Shown here: piece by piece, positions 10,565 to 19,863 of the stretch
How the letters are laid out: each line of letters opens with the position of its first letter
How positions within the stretch are numbered: position 1 is the first letter of the stretch
Assembly: GCA_002733495.1 (NCBI GenBank)
Contig: NVVV01000063.1
Span: 62,001 to 126,000 of the forward strand
DNA from: Robiginitomaculum sp.
Lineage (GTDB): Bacteria; Pseudomonadota; Alphaproteobacteria; Caulobacterales; Maricaulaceae
Direction of reading: 5' to 3'
Length of the DNA: 64,000 bases
Translations under genes and position numbers: made by a program
Notes under the pieces: model-generated
Told to the model about the DNA's origin: nothing
What the model saw: the letters and a program-made list of their open reading frames with translations, nothing else
Database searches by the model: none

Positions 10565-10909
10565 GTGAGGACTGATATGTCAGTGGAGAAATCTATACTT
10601 GAAGAGAGTACGGTTTACGAAAGCCATGAGGATGATAAAGCGCGGAAAGCTCCGACGCTCGCTGGTCTAATTGGTCAAGAGGAACCACAGGAGGAGTGGG
10701 AAAAGAACTGGAAAGGAATGCCTGAGTTTGATCAGGAAAACAATCCAGCGTTCAAAAAACTGATCGTGACCTTTGCCAGTAAAGAAGATTATGATGATTT
10801 CGCGAAACTGATCGATCAGCCTTTAACCCCCAAGACAAAAAGTATCTGGCATCCTAAACCTGACCGCGTACCAAATTTCATGATGCGTTGGATTGAAGAT
10901 GGAGAATAG
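10565..10909 (+). CDS. Conserved phage hypothetical protein
   Basis: Complete ORF; FKKLIVTFASKEDYDDFAKLIDQPLTPKTKSIWHPK. Confidence 0.6.
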   Translation: MRTDMSVEKSILEESTVYESHEDDKARKAPTLAGLIGQEEPQEEWEKNWKGMPEFDQENNPAFKKLIVTFASKEDYDDFAKLIDQPLTPKTKSIWHPKPDRVPNFMMRWIEDGE

Positions 10910-10936
10910 AATAGATTTGATGGAACGTATTGCTGA

Positions 10937-12022
10937 ATGAAAATCTTAATTCCATATATGTCCTCTACCGAGAGTACACTTGAGGAGGACATTAGAAATG
11001 ATGTCGTCCCAGGTGGAATTGAGAAGTTCACCCAAGAAGTTTTTACAAACATAAATGGAACCATTGCCTGTACTGTTACGAAATCGGATCGCAAGAACCG
11101 TAGAACAAAGAAGATCATCCAAGACGCTATCAGCATAAATGATCCAGATGTTATTATAATGAATGATCCGTGGAAAGCTCAATATTGTTTGGGTTACGAT
11201 ATCCCTATGATCCTCGTTATGCACGAAGGTCAAGTTAGAGATATTCGTATGCTTGAATTGGGTAAAATTCTGAAGCGTATCAATGACGCGGGCCACCATA
11301 TATATTTCGTTTCAAACTCACAGTTAAATTTTCATGTTGATATGGCACAAAGAATTGCTAATGTTGATTTTGGACCAATTAAAGGGTTGATTAATCCAGC
11401 CTATTGTGATAATGTAAGTGGACCATTAAAACAGTATTATGATTGCGCCACGATTGGACGCACAGATACGACAAAGAATCCCTTTCTTTTGCATAAGAAA
11501 CTTGGTGGATCAAATCTCCACACTGTTGTTATGACTTCAAGTGTCGATGTTAAAAGTGCCTCTATAAACGCTTATGCTAAAGCCAATTCCAACTGGTCTG
11601 GACAGCAAAGAACAATATATGATCAATGCCACCAAGATGTTATGTATAATCTTGCTTGCTCAAAATCTTTCATGTCCACGTGTCCCGCAGAATCGTGGGG
11701 CATAACTGCACTGGAAGCATTGTCGCAAGGATGCCCACTTATTCTCGTGACAAGTGATAAGATACCACTTCACGCAAGCGAGAGAATTGCCGCTGACAAA
11801 TCCCATTACAGAACAGTAAATGCTAATGCTACACAGGACGAATTCATAGATTGTGTCACCAGCTTTGGAAACCTATCACTTGATAAACGCCAAGAGATTT
11901 CTGGAATGACGCTAGAGAAGCATAGCTTGGAAGTCTGGGGTCGATCAATTGAGAAAATTATTGATATACGTCTTGACGATAAGACCGACCAAAAACTAGG
12001 ACTTATGCACCTTTTTACATGA
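10937..12022 (+). CDS. GT-B type glycosyltransferase-like protein
   Basis: C-terminal block CPAESWGITALEALSQGCPLILVTS is a GT-B (GT4-like) nucleotide-sugar binding motif. Confidence 0.75.
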   Translation: MKILIPYMSSTESTLEEDIRNDVVPGGIEKFTQEVFTNINGTIACTVTKSDRKNRRTKKIIQDAISINDPDVIIMNDPWKAQYCLGYDIPMILVMHEGQVRDIRMLELGKILKRINDAGHHIYFVSNSQLNFHVDMAQRIANVDFGPIKGLINPAYCDNVSGPLKQYYDCATIGRTDTTKNPFLLHKKLGGSNLHTVVMTSSVDVKSASINAYAKANSNWSGQQRTIYDQCHQDVMYNLACSKSFMSTCPAESWGITALEALSQGCPLILVTSDKIPLHASERIAADKSHYRTVNANATQDEFIDCVTSFGNLSLDKRQEISGMTLEKHSLEVWGRSIEKIIDIRLDDKTDQKLGLMHLFT

Positions 12023-12029
12023 GAATTAA

Positions 12030-13031
12030 ATGACAAATCCCAATTTTCCAGCCTACATTATATCCAAGGGTCGCCATGAATCTATGGTTACTTCGAAGTC
12101 ACTATCCCGTATGAAGATGCCGCATTATATTGCGATTGAGCCTCAAGATGTCGAGAACTATGAGAAAGCTCTGGATCATTTTGGTATACGCAAATGGGTA
12201 ACCCTTCTGACACTACCATTCTCCAATCATGGTAATGGTCCAGGCCGCGCACGTAACTGGTGCTGGGACCATTCAATGACGTTGGGTTATGATAAGCATT
12301 GGGTCATGGATGATAATATCTTTGATTTCTATCGCCTTCATAAAAACATCCGTATTCGTGTGGAAAGTGGTGCCATATTTCGTGCCGCCGAGGACTTTGT
12401 GGATAGATATGAGAATGTGCCAGTCTCTGGATTTCAATATAGATTTTTCATCGCACCAGATAGTAAATATCCGCCGTATGTGAAGAATACTCGTATTTAT
12501 TCCACACTATTGATCAGTAATGATTGTCCTCATAGATGGCGCGGAAGATATAATGAAGATACTGATTTGTCACTTCAAATTTTGAAGGACCCACGAGGTT
12601 TTTGCACAATTCAGTTCAACGCCTTTCTACAAGGTAAAGCTGCGACACAGACAGTTGCAGGCGGTAACACTACCGAATTCTACCACAATGAATCTATGGT
12701 CAAAGGTGCAGATGGTAAAGTCACACGAGTTCGAGATACCGATGATAAGATTTGGGTAGATGGAGTTAACTCCAGTGGTACAATAAATAAGTCTCAGATG
12801 CTCAAAGATATGCACGATGATGGTCCGTGTCCTTTATATGGACCAGCTGGCCGCGACTTAGTAGAAGTTGTATGGAAATACAAACGGTGGCACCATTACG
12901 TGGATTACACAAGATTCAAAAATGATCCAAAGAATCAATTGAGACTTAAGCCTGGTGTTGTTCTACCAACAGGATCAAACAATTACGGAATGAAATTAAT
13001 TACGAATTATGGAGTAGATAATGACCTTTAG
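12030..13031 (+). CDS. TET-associated glycosyltransferase (TAGT) family protein
   Basis: YIISKGR..., GPGRARNWCWDHS, HWVMDDNI, EDFVDRYENV, NTRIYSTLLISND, RWRGRYNEDTDLSLQILK, GGNTT motifs match my recollection of the TAGT family. Confidence 0.85.
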   Translation: MTNPNFPAYIISKGRHESMVTSKSLSRMKMPHYIAIEPQDVENYEKALDHFGIRKWVTLLTLPFSNHGNGPGRARNWCWDHSMTLGYDKHWVMDDNIFDFYRLHKNIRIRVESGAIFRAAEDFVDRYENVPVSGFQYRFFIAPDSKYPPYVKNTRIYSTLLISNDCPHRWRGRYNEDTDLSLQILKDPRGFCTIQFNAFLQGKAATQTVAGGNTTEFYHNESMVKGADGKVTRVRDTDDKIWVDGVNSSGTINKSQMLKDMHDDGPCPLYGPAGRDLVEVVWKYKRWHHYVDYTRFKNDPKNQLRLKPGVVLPTGSNNYGMKLITNYGVDNDL

Positions 13032-13188
13032 AGAAGACTTGATCGATATTTTGAACATTCACGGCTGGGATTCCAAAACTAATACACCAGACACCGTTCT
13101 GGCAGAAAAGATTATATCTGATTTAGAATCTTTTAAAACAGTTATGTCATATGTTCATCCACAAGAAGACATTAACATTGCTGGATAA
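13021..13188 (+). CDS. Small hypothetical protein (55 aa), overlaps the TAGT stop codon
   Basis: ATG...TAA: MTFREDLIDILNIHGWDSKTNTPDTVLAEKIISDLESFKTVMSYVHPQEDINIAG; not in supplied ORF list. Confidence 0.55.
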   Translation: MTFREDLIDILNIHGWDSKTNTPDTVLAEKIISDLESFKTVMSYVHPQEDINIAG

Positions 13189-13204
13189 TGCTGGGAACAG
13201 ATTT

Positions 13205-13669
13205 ATGCCATTAAGCGATGCTGAAAAGGCACTGCGCCTTGGTGCCTTGGGAGAAAATCTATACGCAAACATAAAGAATAATGCTGGCTGTAATGTCCAG
13301 TTATCACTTGATCCATATGATTTTACGCGCGATATGTTAGTTGATGACAAGACCATAGAAATAAAAACACAGATGCTTATGCACTCTATAGGCAGATTTA
13401 CTATCAATAAAAATCAGGCTAAAAAGTGCGCAGGTGTAGATATTCTTGTTATGATTGAAACTCCTCATATAGAGTCGGGTGATGTCGTTAGGATATATGA
13501 ATTCATGGCAGGTAGGGATAGTTTTTCATTAAACACAACATACATCGGCGGCTTACATAAATATACCATTGACCCTTCCCGCGGAAAACTTATATGTGAA
13601 ATACAGGACCCTTATATTTTAAATTTGATGAAGAAATATTCTACTTCTGCATATAAAAGGTTTTCTTGA
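13205..13669 (+). CDS. Putative PD-(D/E)XK-fold nuclease-like protein
   Basis: LGALGENLYANI...DPYDFTRDMLVDDKTIEIKTQ...INKNQAKKCAGVDILVMIE matches D-x(n)-ExK plus trailing Q architecture; upstream Met at 13151 possible. Confidence 0.5.
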   Translation: MPLSDAEKALRLGALGENLYANIKNNAGCNVQLSLDPYDFTRDMLVDDKTIEIKTQMLMHSIGRFTINKNQAKKCAGVDILVMIETPHIESGDVVRIYEFMAGRDSFSLNTTYIGGLHKYTIDPSRGKLICEIQDPYILNLMKKYSTSAYKRFS

Positions 13670-14097
13670 TGAGTAGACCAATATGCGATTTCCCTGGCTG
13701 TGAGGAGGGTGCCCACAACATGGGCAAGAAGAAATATCGCAAGTCTAAGTGGGTACGCGACGAGTTCGGTGTGGAAATGGGCTGGGTATGCTTTCCCCAT
13801 CACGCAATACATTATAAAATGTCTGGCTGGGAATACAAAAAGCACCGATTGGTATTTTGTGAAAATGTGGATGGAAGAATAGCGAACACTGTTTGCGTGT
13901 CTAATATAACACATCCGAAATTACAACTAGACGTTGATCACATTAATGGTGATAGCTCTAATAACCAAATAGAAAACCTACAGACATTGTGTAAGAACTG
14001 TCATGCCGTTAAAACGAATATAAACAAAGATTGGGAATCTCCTGGTCGAACATATTATGCAAATTTGAAGAAAGCGCAAAATGAAAAATCCAATTAA
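13666..14097 (+). CDS. HNH homing endonuclease
   Basis: LDVDHINGDSSNNQIENLQTLCKNCHAVKT HNH core. Confidence 0.88.
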   Translation: MMSRPICDFPGCEEGAHNMGKKKYRKSKWVRDEFGVEMGWVCFPHHAIHYKMSGWEYKKHRLVFCENVDGRIANTVCVSNITHPKLQLDVDHINGDSSNNQIENLQTLCKNCHAVKTNINKDWESPGRTYYANLKKAQNEKSN

Positions 14098-14722
14098 TTT
14101 CATCATGGACTTTGAGACTATGGGACAAGATGTTCTAGCTGTACCTATCTTGGATGTGGCATATACCACATTTGATTGGTCTCGTTTCACGAGTGATAAT
14201 CCTTACACGTTTCAAGAGTTGACTATGAATATGCCAACTTTGAAGGCCGATGTAAAGGACCAAGTGGACCGCTTTGGTTGCAGCTTCACACAAAGGGATT
14301 TAGCATGGTGGACAAGTCAAGGTCCTGAACAAAAGAAAAAGATTTCACCGTCGACAAATGACTTGACACTAGAAGTGATTTGTGATACATTATTAAAATA
14401 CGTACAGAAACAAAAGATAGGTATCTGGTGGTCCAGAGGCAATTCTTTTGATCCCGTATTACTCCACAGAATTATGAGAGATACTGGTAACACCGATGCT
14501 ATAAATAAAGCTTTACAGTTCTGGAACGTAAGAGATACCCGAACATACATTGATGCGAAATTTGATTTCAAAGTTCGAAATACAATGTGTCCAGTTCCCT
14601 CAAAAGAAAAGTGGAAAGAAGTGTTCAAAGGCCACGATAGCACCCATGATGTGGCTGCAGATATTCTGAGATTACAGGCCGTTGTTCGCGGCGAAAACGA
14701 TTTAACACAAGTGGATTTATAA
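14081..14722 (+). CDS. dexA: DexA-like 3'-5' exonuclease
   Basis: MDFETMGQD, WWSRGNSFDPVLL, HDSTHDVAADILR DEDD exonuclease motifs. Confidence 0.8.
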   Translation: MKNPINFIMDFETMGQDVLAVPILDVAYTTFDWSRFTSDNPYTFQELTMNMPTLKADVKDQVDRFGCSFTQRDLAWWTSQGPEQKKKISPSTNDLTLEVICDTLLKYVQKQKIGIWWSRGNSFDPVLLHRIMRDTGNTDAINKALQFWNVRDTRTYIDAKFDFKVRNTMCPVPSKEKWKEVFKGHDSTHDVAADILRLQAVVRGENDLTQVDL

Positions 14723-15351
14723 TGAGTAATAGACCTGAAGATGTAATATCTATAGACTATAGTGGATTTGACGCAATTGTCAAATCTAAGCAACAGGCGG
14801 AACGCGATGATGCATTTACTAATATATTATATAATGATGCTAATAACACTCACATGAAGTTTAGAACTGATGTCGAACCAGCTGATTTTTCTGACCCAGC
14901 CACAAAGCCTAGAAATACAGGCGACTGGCAGAAATCTGATACTGGCGCAATGCGACAGGCCCTTGGCGTTCCATATTTTCGTCAAGTTCCTCTCGAGGCC
15001 ATTGCCGCTGGAGCAACCGCATTAGAATACGGCGCGAAGAAATATGCCGATCGTAATTGGGAAAAGGGACTTCCTTGGCAGCAAATGATCGATAGTTTGA
15101 AGCGCCATATTGACGACTTTGAGCGCCGTAATGATATTGATGATGGTCCTGATGGTTCTGATCTCCACCAGATATGTATGATTATGGCATCGGCAATGAT
15201 GTTGTCTGCTTCAGTCATGCGTGGTGTTGGACACGATGATCGTATGCCCGCAACTCCTGAAATTGCGTTCACATCCAAACAGTGTGGTGGTTGGATGAAA
15301 AATCAACTTGACGGCGCACGAACAATTGTACCTAAGGATAAACGATCATGA
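14722..15351 (+). CDS. dATP/dGTP diphosphohydrolase-like (DUF5664 family)
   Basis: ALEYGAKKYADRNWEKGLPWQQMIDSLKRHIDDFERRNDIDDGPDGSDLHQICMIMASAMML. Confidence 0.75.
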   Translation: MSNRPEDVISIDYSGFDAIVKSKQQAERDDAFTNILYNDANNTHMKFRTDVEPADFSDPATKPRNTGDWQKSDTGAMRQALGVPYFRQVPLEAIAAGATALEYGAKKYADRNWEKGLPWQQMIDSLKRHIDDFERRNDIDDGPDGSDLHQICMIMASAMMLSASVMRGVGHDDRMPATPEIAFTSKQCGGWMKNQLDGARTIVPKDKRS

Positions 15352-16241
15352 GTGAAATAAAGATTACAATTGAGGACTTAAAAGATAAAAAATTAATGAT
15401 TGCCACTCCTATGTACGGCGGAAATTGTGCTGGCATATTCACAAAGTCCACAAACGACTTGTGTACGGCATCAGGTAAATATGGCATCGATATCAACTTT
15501 TATTATCTGTTTAATGAGTCACTGATCACACGGGCCAGAAATTATTGTGTGGACGAATTTCTAAGAAGTGATTGTACACATCTTTTATTCATTGACTCCG
15601 ACATAGGTTTCGAATATAAAGATGTATACACACTGTTACATCTATGTGGACCTGATATGGATGTGGTCACTGGCCCATATCCCAAGAAGACGATCTCCTG
15701 GGAGAAAGTCAAAATGGCAGCCGATCAGGGTTTTGGAGACAAGAACCCATTCGAATTGGCAAATTTTGTGGGCGATTTCGTATTCAATCCCGATGAAGGT
15801 ATTACAGAATTCAAACTAGATTCGCCTGTGCCTATTCAAGAGGGCGGCACAGGCTTCATGATGATTCATCGTGGGGTATTCGAAAAATATGAAGAGACTT
15901 ATCCAGAATTAAAGTATTTACCAGATCATGTTCGAACAGAACATTTCGACGGAACACGTGAGATAATGGCATACTTCGATACTGTTATTGATCCAGATTC
16001 CCGAAGATATTTGTCTGAGGATTATATGTTCTCCTACAATGTTCGGAAGATGGGCATGAAAGTTTATATGTGTCCTTGGATGCAATTGCGCCATGTTGGA
16101 TCATATATATTCGGTGGCTCCTTGTCGGCTATGGCACAGATTGGTACATCACCAACAGCCTCTAAAGAGTCTAATGCTAAACACTACAAGAGAAATAAAT
16201 CAAAAAAGAAACCGTATCATAAAATGGTAAAGAAAAGGTAA
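15348..16241 (+). CDS. GT-A type glycosyltransferase-like protein
   Basis: MIATPMYGGNCAG...LLFIDSDIGFE (DxD-like) ...EDYMFSYNVRKMG. Confidence 0.7.
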   Translation: MSEIKITIEDLKDKKLMIATPMYGGNCAGIFTKSTNDLCTASGKYGIDINFYYLFNESLITRARNYCVDEFLRSDCTHLLFIDSDIGFEYKDVYTLLHLCGPDMDVVTGPYPKKTISWEKVKMAADQGFGDKNPFELANFVGDFVFNPDEGITEFKLDSPVPIQEGGTGFMMIHRGVFEKYEETYPELKYLPDHVRTEHFDGTREIMAYFDTVIDPDSRRYLSEDYMFSYNVRKMGMKVYMCPWMQLRHVGSYIFGGSLSAMAQIGTSPTASKESNAKHYKRNKSKKKPYHKMVKKR

Positions 16242-16247
16242 TATACT

Positions 16248-16907
16248 ATGAAATTTAATGAAGAAACTATGAGCGTTTTGAAGAGTTTTTCGGGAATAAA
16301 CCCCGGACTCATATTCAAGCCAGGCAATAATATTCGAACTATGTCTCCACAGAAAACCGTGATTGCTTCCGCAGTAGTTGAGGAAACATTTGAAACCAAC
16401 GCCGCAGTGTATGACCTGTCGCGCTTTCTGGCATCCGTATCACTGTTCGAATCACCTGATATAAAATTTGGAAAAGATCGTTTCACTATCGCGGATAAAC
16501 AATCTTCAATTTCATACACATTTGCCGCCGAGAATATGGTAATTGCGCCGCCCGTGGATGATATCGACGAGTTTGAAAATCCTATTGCCGTAGTCGATGT
16601 TGCCTGGGACGATATACAGAATGTTATTCGTGCCGCCGGAATTCTACAATTGCCAGAAATAGCATTTACTTCCACTGGAAATGGTGTTATAATGTTAGCG
16701 GCAGTAGATGCACAGAATCCCACCGCTGACAGATTCGATGTGACAATTGCTGATGACGGCACAGATGCAGTGTTCAATATGATTATCAAAGTGGATAATC
16801 TAAAATTATTACCTGCAAACTATAAAGTTAGTTTGTCGGATCAGGGCGTAGCCCATTTCAAATCAACTAAGGTACAATATTGGATTGCCTTATCCGCAAA
16901 GTCTTAA
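16248..16907 (+). CDS. 45: DNA polymerase sliding clamp gp45
   Basis: ETMSVLKSFSGINPGLIFKPGNNIRTMSPQKTVIASA...YDLSRFLASVSLF; followed by gp44/gp62. Confidence 0.95.
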   Translation: MKFNEETMSVLKSFSGINPGLIFKPGNNIRTMSPQKTVIASAVVEETFETNAAVYDLSRFLASVSLFESPDIKFGKDRFTIADKQSSISYTFAAENMVIAPPVDDIDEFENPIAVVDVAWDDIQNVIRAAGILQLPEIAFTSTGNGVIMLAAVDAQNPTADRFDVTIADDGTDAVFNMIIKVDNLKLLPANYKVSLSDQGVAHFKSTKVQYWIALSAKS

Positions 16908-16916
16908 GGAGACATT

Positions 16917-17177
16917 ATGACAAATAAAGTACAACTATCCATTCAGGATATCGCTTCTGCTATTCAGATTATCGATCTATCGGTAGCACGTGGAGCAATT
17001 CGCGGCGAAGAAATGTTTCAGATCGGCGCTTTGCGACAACGCATGGAAGAATTTGTGAAAGCGACACAAAAAATCCAGGAAACTGTACCACAAGACGGTT
17101 CATCCGATGGTGATAAAGATATTGAGAGCCTATTTCCTGACTCCGATGCATCCTCCACAGATAAAGATATTGGTTGA
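16917..17177 (+). CDS. Conserved hypothetical protein between gp45 and gp44
   Basis: Complete ORF, RBS aaggagac. Confidence 0.6.
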   Translation: MTNKVQLSIQDIASAIQIIDLSVARGAIRGEEMFQIGALRQRMEEFVKATQKIQETVPQDGSSDGDKDIESLFPDSDASSTDKDIG

Positions 17178-17189
17178 TGGTTGATGGAT

Positions 17190-17340
17190 GATGACAGTAG
17201 CCCGTATTCCTATATGGTCAAGACTTCTGTCCAATAGTCTGGTGGCTACCTTTCCTGTGAAGGTGTGGTAATCCACGTAATAGTTAGATCACTGAACGGT
17301 GTGAGCAAACCCAGCGACGAGGGTGGAAAGCCCTCTTTTT
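17190..17340 (+). ncRNA. Candidate structured RNA ending in an intrinsic terminator between gp45-side gene and gp44
   Basis: ORF-free; helices GTAGCC/GGCTAC, AGACT/AGTCT, ACCTT/AAGGT, GTGG-taat-CCAC, then GAGGG-N7-CCCTC-TTTTT. Confidence 0.45.
17319..17340 (+). terminator. Rho-independent terminator before gp44
   Basis: GAGGG-tggaaag-CCCTC-TTTTTAATTTT. Confidence 0.8.
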
Positions 17341-17362
17341 AATTTTATAATGAAAGATCAAT

Positions 17363-18307
17363 ATGAACGATGAAAACTTTATTTGGTGTGAAAAGTATCG
17401 CCCAAAGACCATTGAAGATACCATTCTTCCATCACATTTAAAGACGATGTTCTTAGAATTTATAAAGAAAAGAAATGTTCCAAATCTATTGCTGGTAGGA
17501 ACGGCAGGCATTGGTAAAACTACTGTGGCCAAAGCCTTATTGAATGAGCTGGATTCCGATTATATTGTTATCAACGGGTCAATGGACAACGGTATTGATA
17601 TATTGCGCACAAAAATATCAAATTTTGCAAGCTCTGTATCCTTTGCTGGAGGCCGTAAGTACGTGATCTTAGACGAAGCTGACTATCTTGTGGCAAAGTC
17701 TACACAGCCAGCCCTACGTAACTTCATAGAAGAGAATAGCAAGAACTGTGGTTTCATTCTGACATGTAATTACAAGAACAAAATAATTGAACCACTTCAC
17801 TCACGTTGTACCGTTATCGATTTCAAGATTCCTAAATCTGATATGCAAGGAATCGTCACCCAATTCTTTAGACGATCTTTGCAGATTCTTGATGCCGAGA
17901 ATGTGACCTATGACAAAGCCGCAGTCGCAAAACTAGTACAGACATATTACCCAGACTGGCGCAGAACTATTAATGAGCTCCAGAGATATTCCGCGACTGG
18001 GCATATCGATGAAGGAATACTTGTAAATACTTCCGAAAATGTTATAATGTCTTTACTGGACCTTATGAAAGCTAAAGATTTTACAGGCGTTCGCAGGTGG
18101 TTAGCTGAAAACTCTGATATGGATTCTAGTGAATTGTATGACAAATTGTACAGCATTCTTCCTGGGAAATTATCTGATACCCAAAGTGTCGCTGGTATGA
18201 TTGTCGTTCTAGCAGAGTATCAATATAAAGAAGCGTTTGTGGCTAATAGCGAAATCAACAGGGCCGCAGCAATGGCAACATTGATGGCAGAAATGAGCTG
18301 GAAGTAA
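17363..18307 (+). CDS. 44: Clamp loader large subunit gp44
   Basis: WCEKYRPKTIEDTILP, GTAGIGKTTVAKAL, ILDEADYL. Confidence 0.96.
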   Translation: MNDENFIWCEKYRPKTIEDTILPSHLKTMFLEFIKKRNVPNLLLVGTAGIGKTTVAKALLNELDSDYIVINGSMDNGIDILRTKISNFASSVSFAGGRKYVILDEADYLVAKSTQPALRNFIEENSKNCGFILTCNYKNKIIEPLHSRCTVIDFKIPKSDMQGIVTQFFRRSLQILDAENVTYDKAAVAKLVQTYYPDWRRTINELQRYSATGHIDEGILVNTSENVIMSLLDLMKAKDFTGVRRWLAENSDMDSSELYDKLYSILPGKLSDTQSVAGMIVVLAEYQYKEAFVANSEINRAAAMATLMAEMSWK

Positions 18308-18501
18308 TGTGGCCCTTTAATCTATTATTCAGAAAGAAGAAAAACACACAAAGTTTTTGCTTGAATTGTTCTGATGCGGTTGACACACGAACCGCACCGA
18401 CAATACGATTTCAATATTTTGTTGACGATGAAGCAAAGATAGCCACGGAACATTTATGTGAACCTTGTGCCCAAATGTTCAAAAGTAAGGATGATGAATG
18501 A
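18307..18501 (+). CDS. Small CxxC...CxxC zinc-ribbon-like protein
   Basis: FCLNCSDAVD...LCEPCAQMF; overlaps gp44 and gp62 ends. Confidence 0.6.
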   Translation: MWPFNLLFRKKKNTQSFCLNCSDAVDTRTAPTIRFQYFVDDEAKIATEHLCEPCAQMFKSKDDE

Positions 18502-18899
18502 GTAATCCATTTGACTATGTGACTTCGATCACATATAGCAAGAAGGATATTATTTCTGGTGCGGATGATGAAGACCTTATGGTACGGAATTATCCTCCAT
18601 TCATCGTGAATAAAGCTTTATCTTATTTTGCCGACACAGTTCTCCACGCGAATGAAATGAATATCAATCACCAATTGTCCAATAAAACCCAGTACTTGTT
18701 TCTACTAAATAGTATCAGACGAAGAAAGCGTTTTGCAAAGTGGGTTAAAGCCGCTGTACCTGATAATGAAATAGAAGCAATCTGTCTGGTATACGAATGT
18801 AATGCCAGAATAGCCGAACAGTATCGTGGTCTAATGAACAAAGCGCAAACTAAGTCTATTATGAAACTAGTTGAAACGGGCGGCCACAAAAAGAAATAA
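18498..18899 (+). CDS. 62: Clamp loader small subunit gp62-like
   Basis: Position between gp44 and regA; NPFDYVTSITYSKKDI. Confidence 0.8.
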   Translation: MSNPFDYVTSITYSKKDIISGADDEDLMVRNYPPFIVNKALSYFADTVLHANEMNINHQLSNKTQYLFLLNSIRRRKRFAKWVKAAVPDNEIEAICLVYECNARIAEQYRGLMNKAQTKSIMKLVETGGHKKK

Positions 18900-18934
18900 C
18901 CGTCTGTAACGCCTACGCAGAAGAGGTTATAATA

Positions 18935-19333
18935 ATGGATGATATTTTCAGAGGATTGGGTGCAGAAATAGAACTGCAAAATCCCGAAGACTTTTTGAAA
19001 GTGAAAGAAACACTTACAAGAATAGGCATTGCATCACGCAAAACTAATACCCTTTACCAATCGTGTCACATTCTCCATAAACGCGGCAGATATTCCATCT
19101 TCCACTTTAAAGAGTTATTCGTACTTGATGGTAAAGCAGATGATTTCTCCGATGAAGACTTGGGTAGACGCAATACGATAGTTAATCTATTGGTAGAATG
19201 GAATCTGATTTCCACTGTTTATCCAGACGAAGTGTTTGAACCAACAGCACCATTATCCCAGATCAAAATTATCGCCTTTCGTGATAAGAAAGATTGGGAA
19301 CTATCACCAAAATACTCAATAGGTAAACGCTAA
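18935..19333 (+). CDS. regA: RegA translational repressor
   Basis: LTRIGIASRKTNTLYQSCHILHKRGRYSIFHFKELFVLDGK. Confidence 0.93.
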   Translation: MDDIFRGLGAEIELQNPEDFLKVKETLTRIGIASRKTNTLYQSCHILHKRGRYSIFHFKELFVLDGKADDFSDEDLGRRNTIVNLLVEWNLISTVYPDEVFEPTAPLSQIKIIAFRDKKDWELSPKYSIGKR

Positions 19334-19349
19334 CAGAAAGCATTATATT

Positions 19350-19862
19350 ATGAACAAAACTTTGAAGATTTTTAAACATCGTCCTTATGCCCAAATACCA
19401 GAATACTCCACCGACCTTGCTGCATGTTTCGATTTAAGGGCATGTTTAGAGGAAGGTTCTACGTTAACATATTATACAGAAGAAAATGTAAAATCGTCAC
19501 GTGTGATAGGTGGCTTCCAAGCGGTAACTCTTTATAGCTACGAGCGCATTCTTATTCCAACAGGACTTATATTCGATTTATGTCCCGATCAATCCATGCG
19601 AATTCATAACCGATCTAGTATTCCTTGGAAGCACGGTGTAATTCTATGTAACGCTCAAGGTATAATTGATGCGGATTACACCAACGAAACATTCATCATG
19701 CTCCAAAATCTATCTACTGACCCTTTCGAAATCTGTCACGGTGATCGCATAGCCCAAGCTGAAATCGTCGAAACTATTCAAGTTAGTATGGCCGAAATCA
19801 CAGAGGCTCCTACTCAAAAGGGTAATCGTACAGGTGGTCACGGCAGCACTGGACGCAAATAG
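19350..19862 (+). CDS. dut: dUTPase
   Basis: STDLAACFDLRA, MRIHNRSSIPWKHGV, GIIDADYT, GDRIAQAEI, GNRTGGHGSTGR: the five dUTPase motifs. Confidence 0.93.
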   Translation: MNKTLKIFKHRPYAQIPEYSTDLAACFDLRACLEEGSTLTYYTEENVKSSRVIGGFQAVTLYSYERILIPTGLIFDLCPDQSMRIHNRSSIPWKHGVILCNAQGIIDADYTNETFIMLQNLSTDPFEICHGDRIAQAEIVETIQVSMAEITEAPTQKGNRTGGHGSTGRK

Positions 19863-19863
19863 A

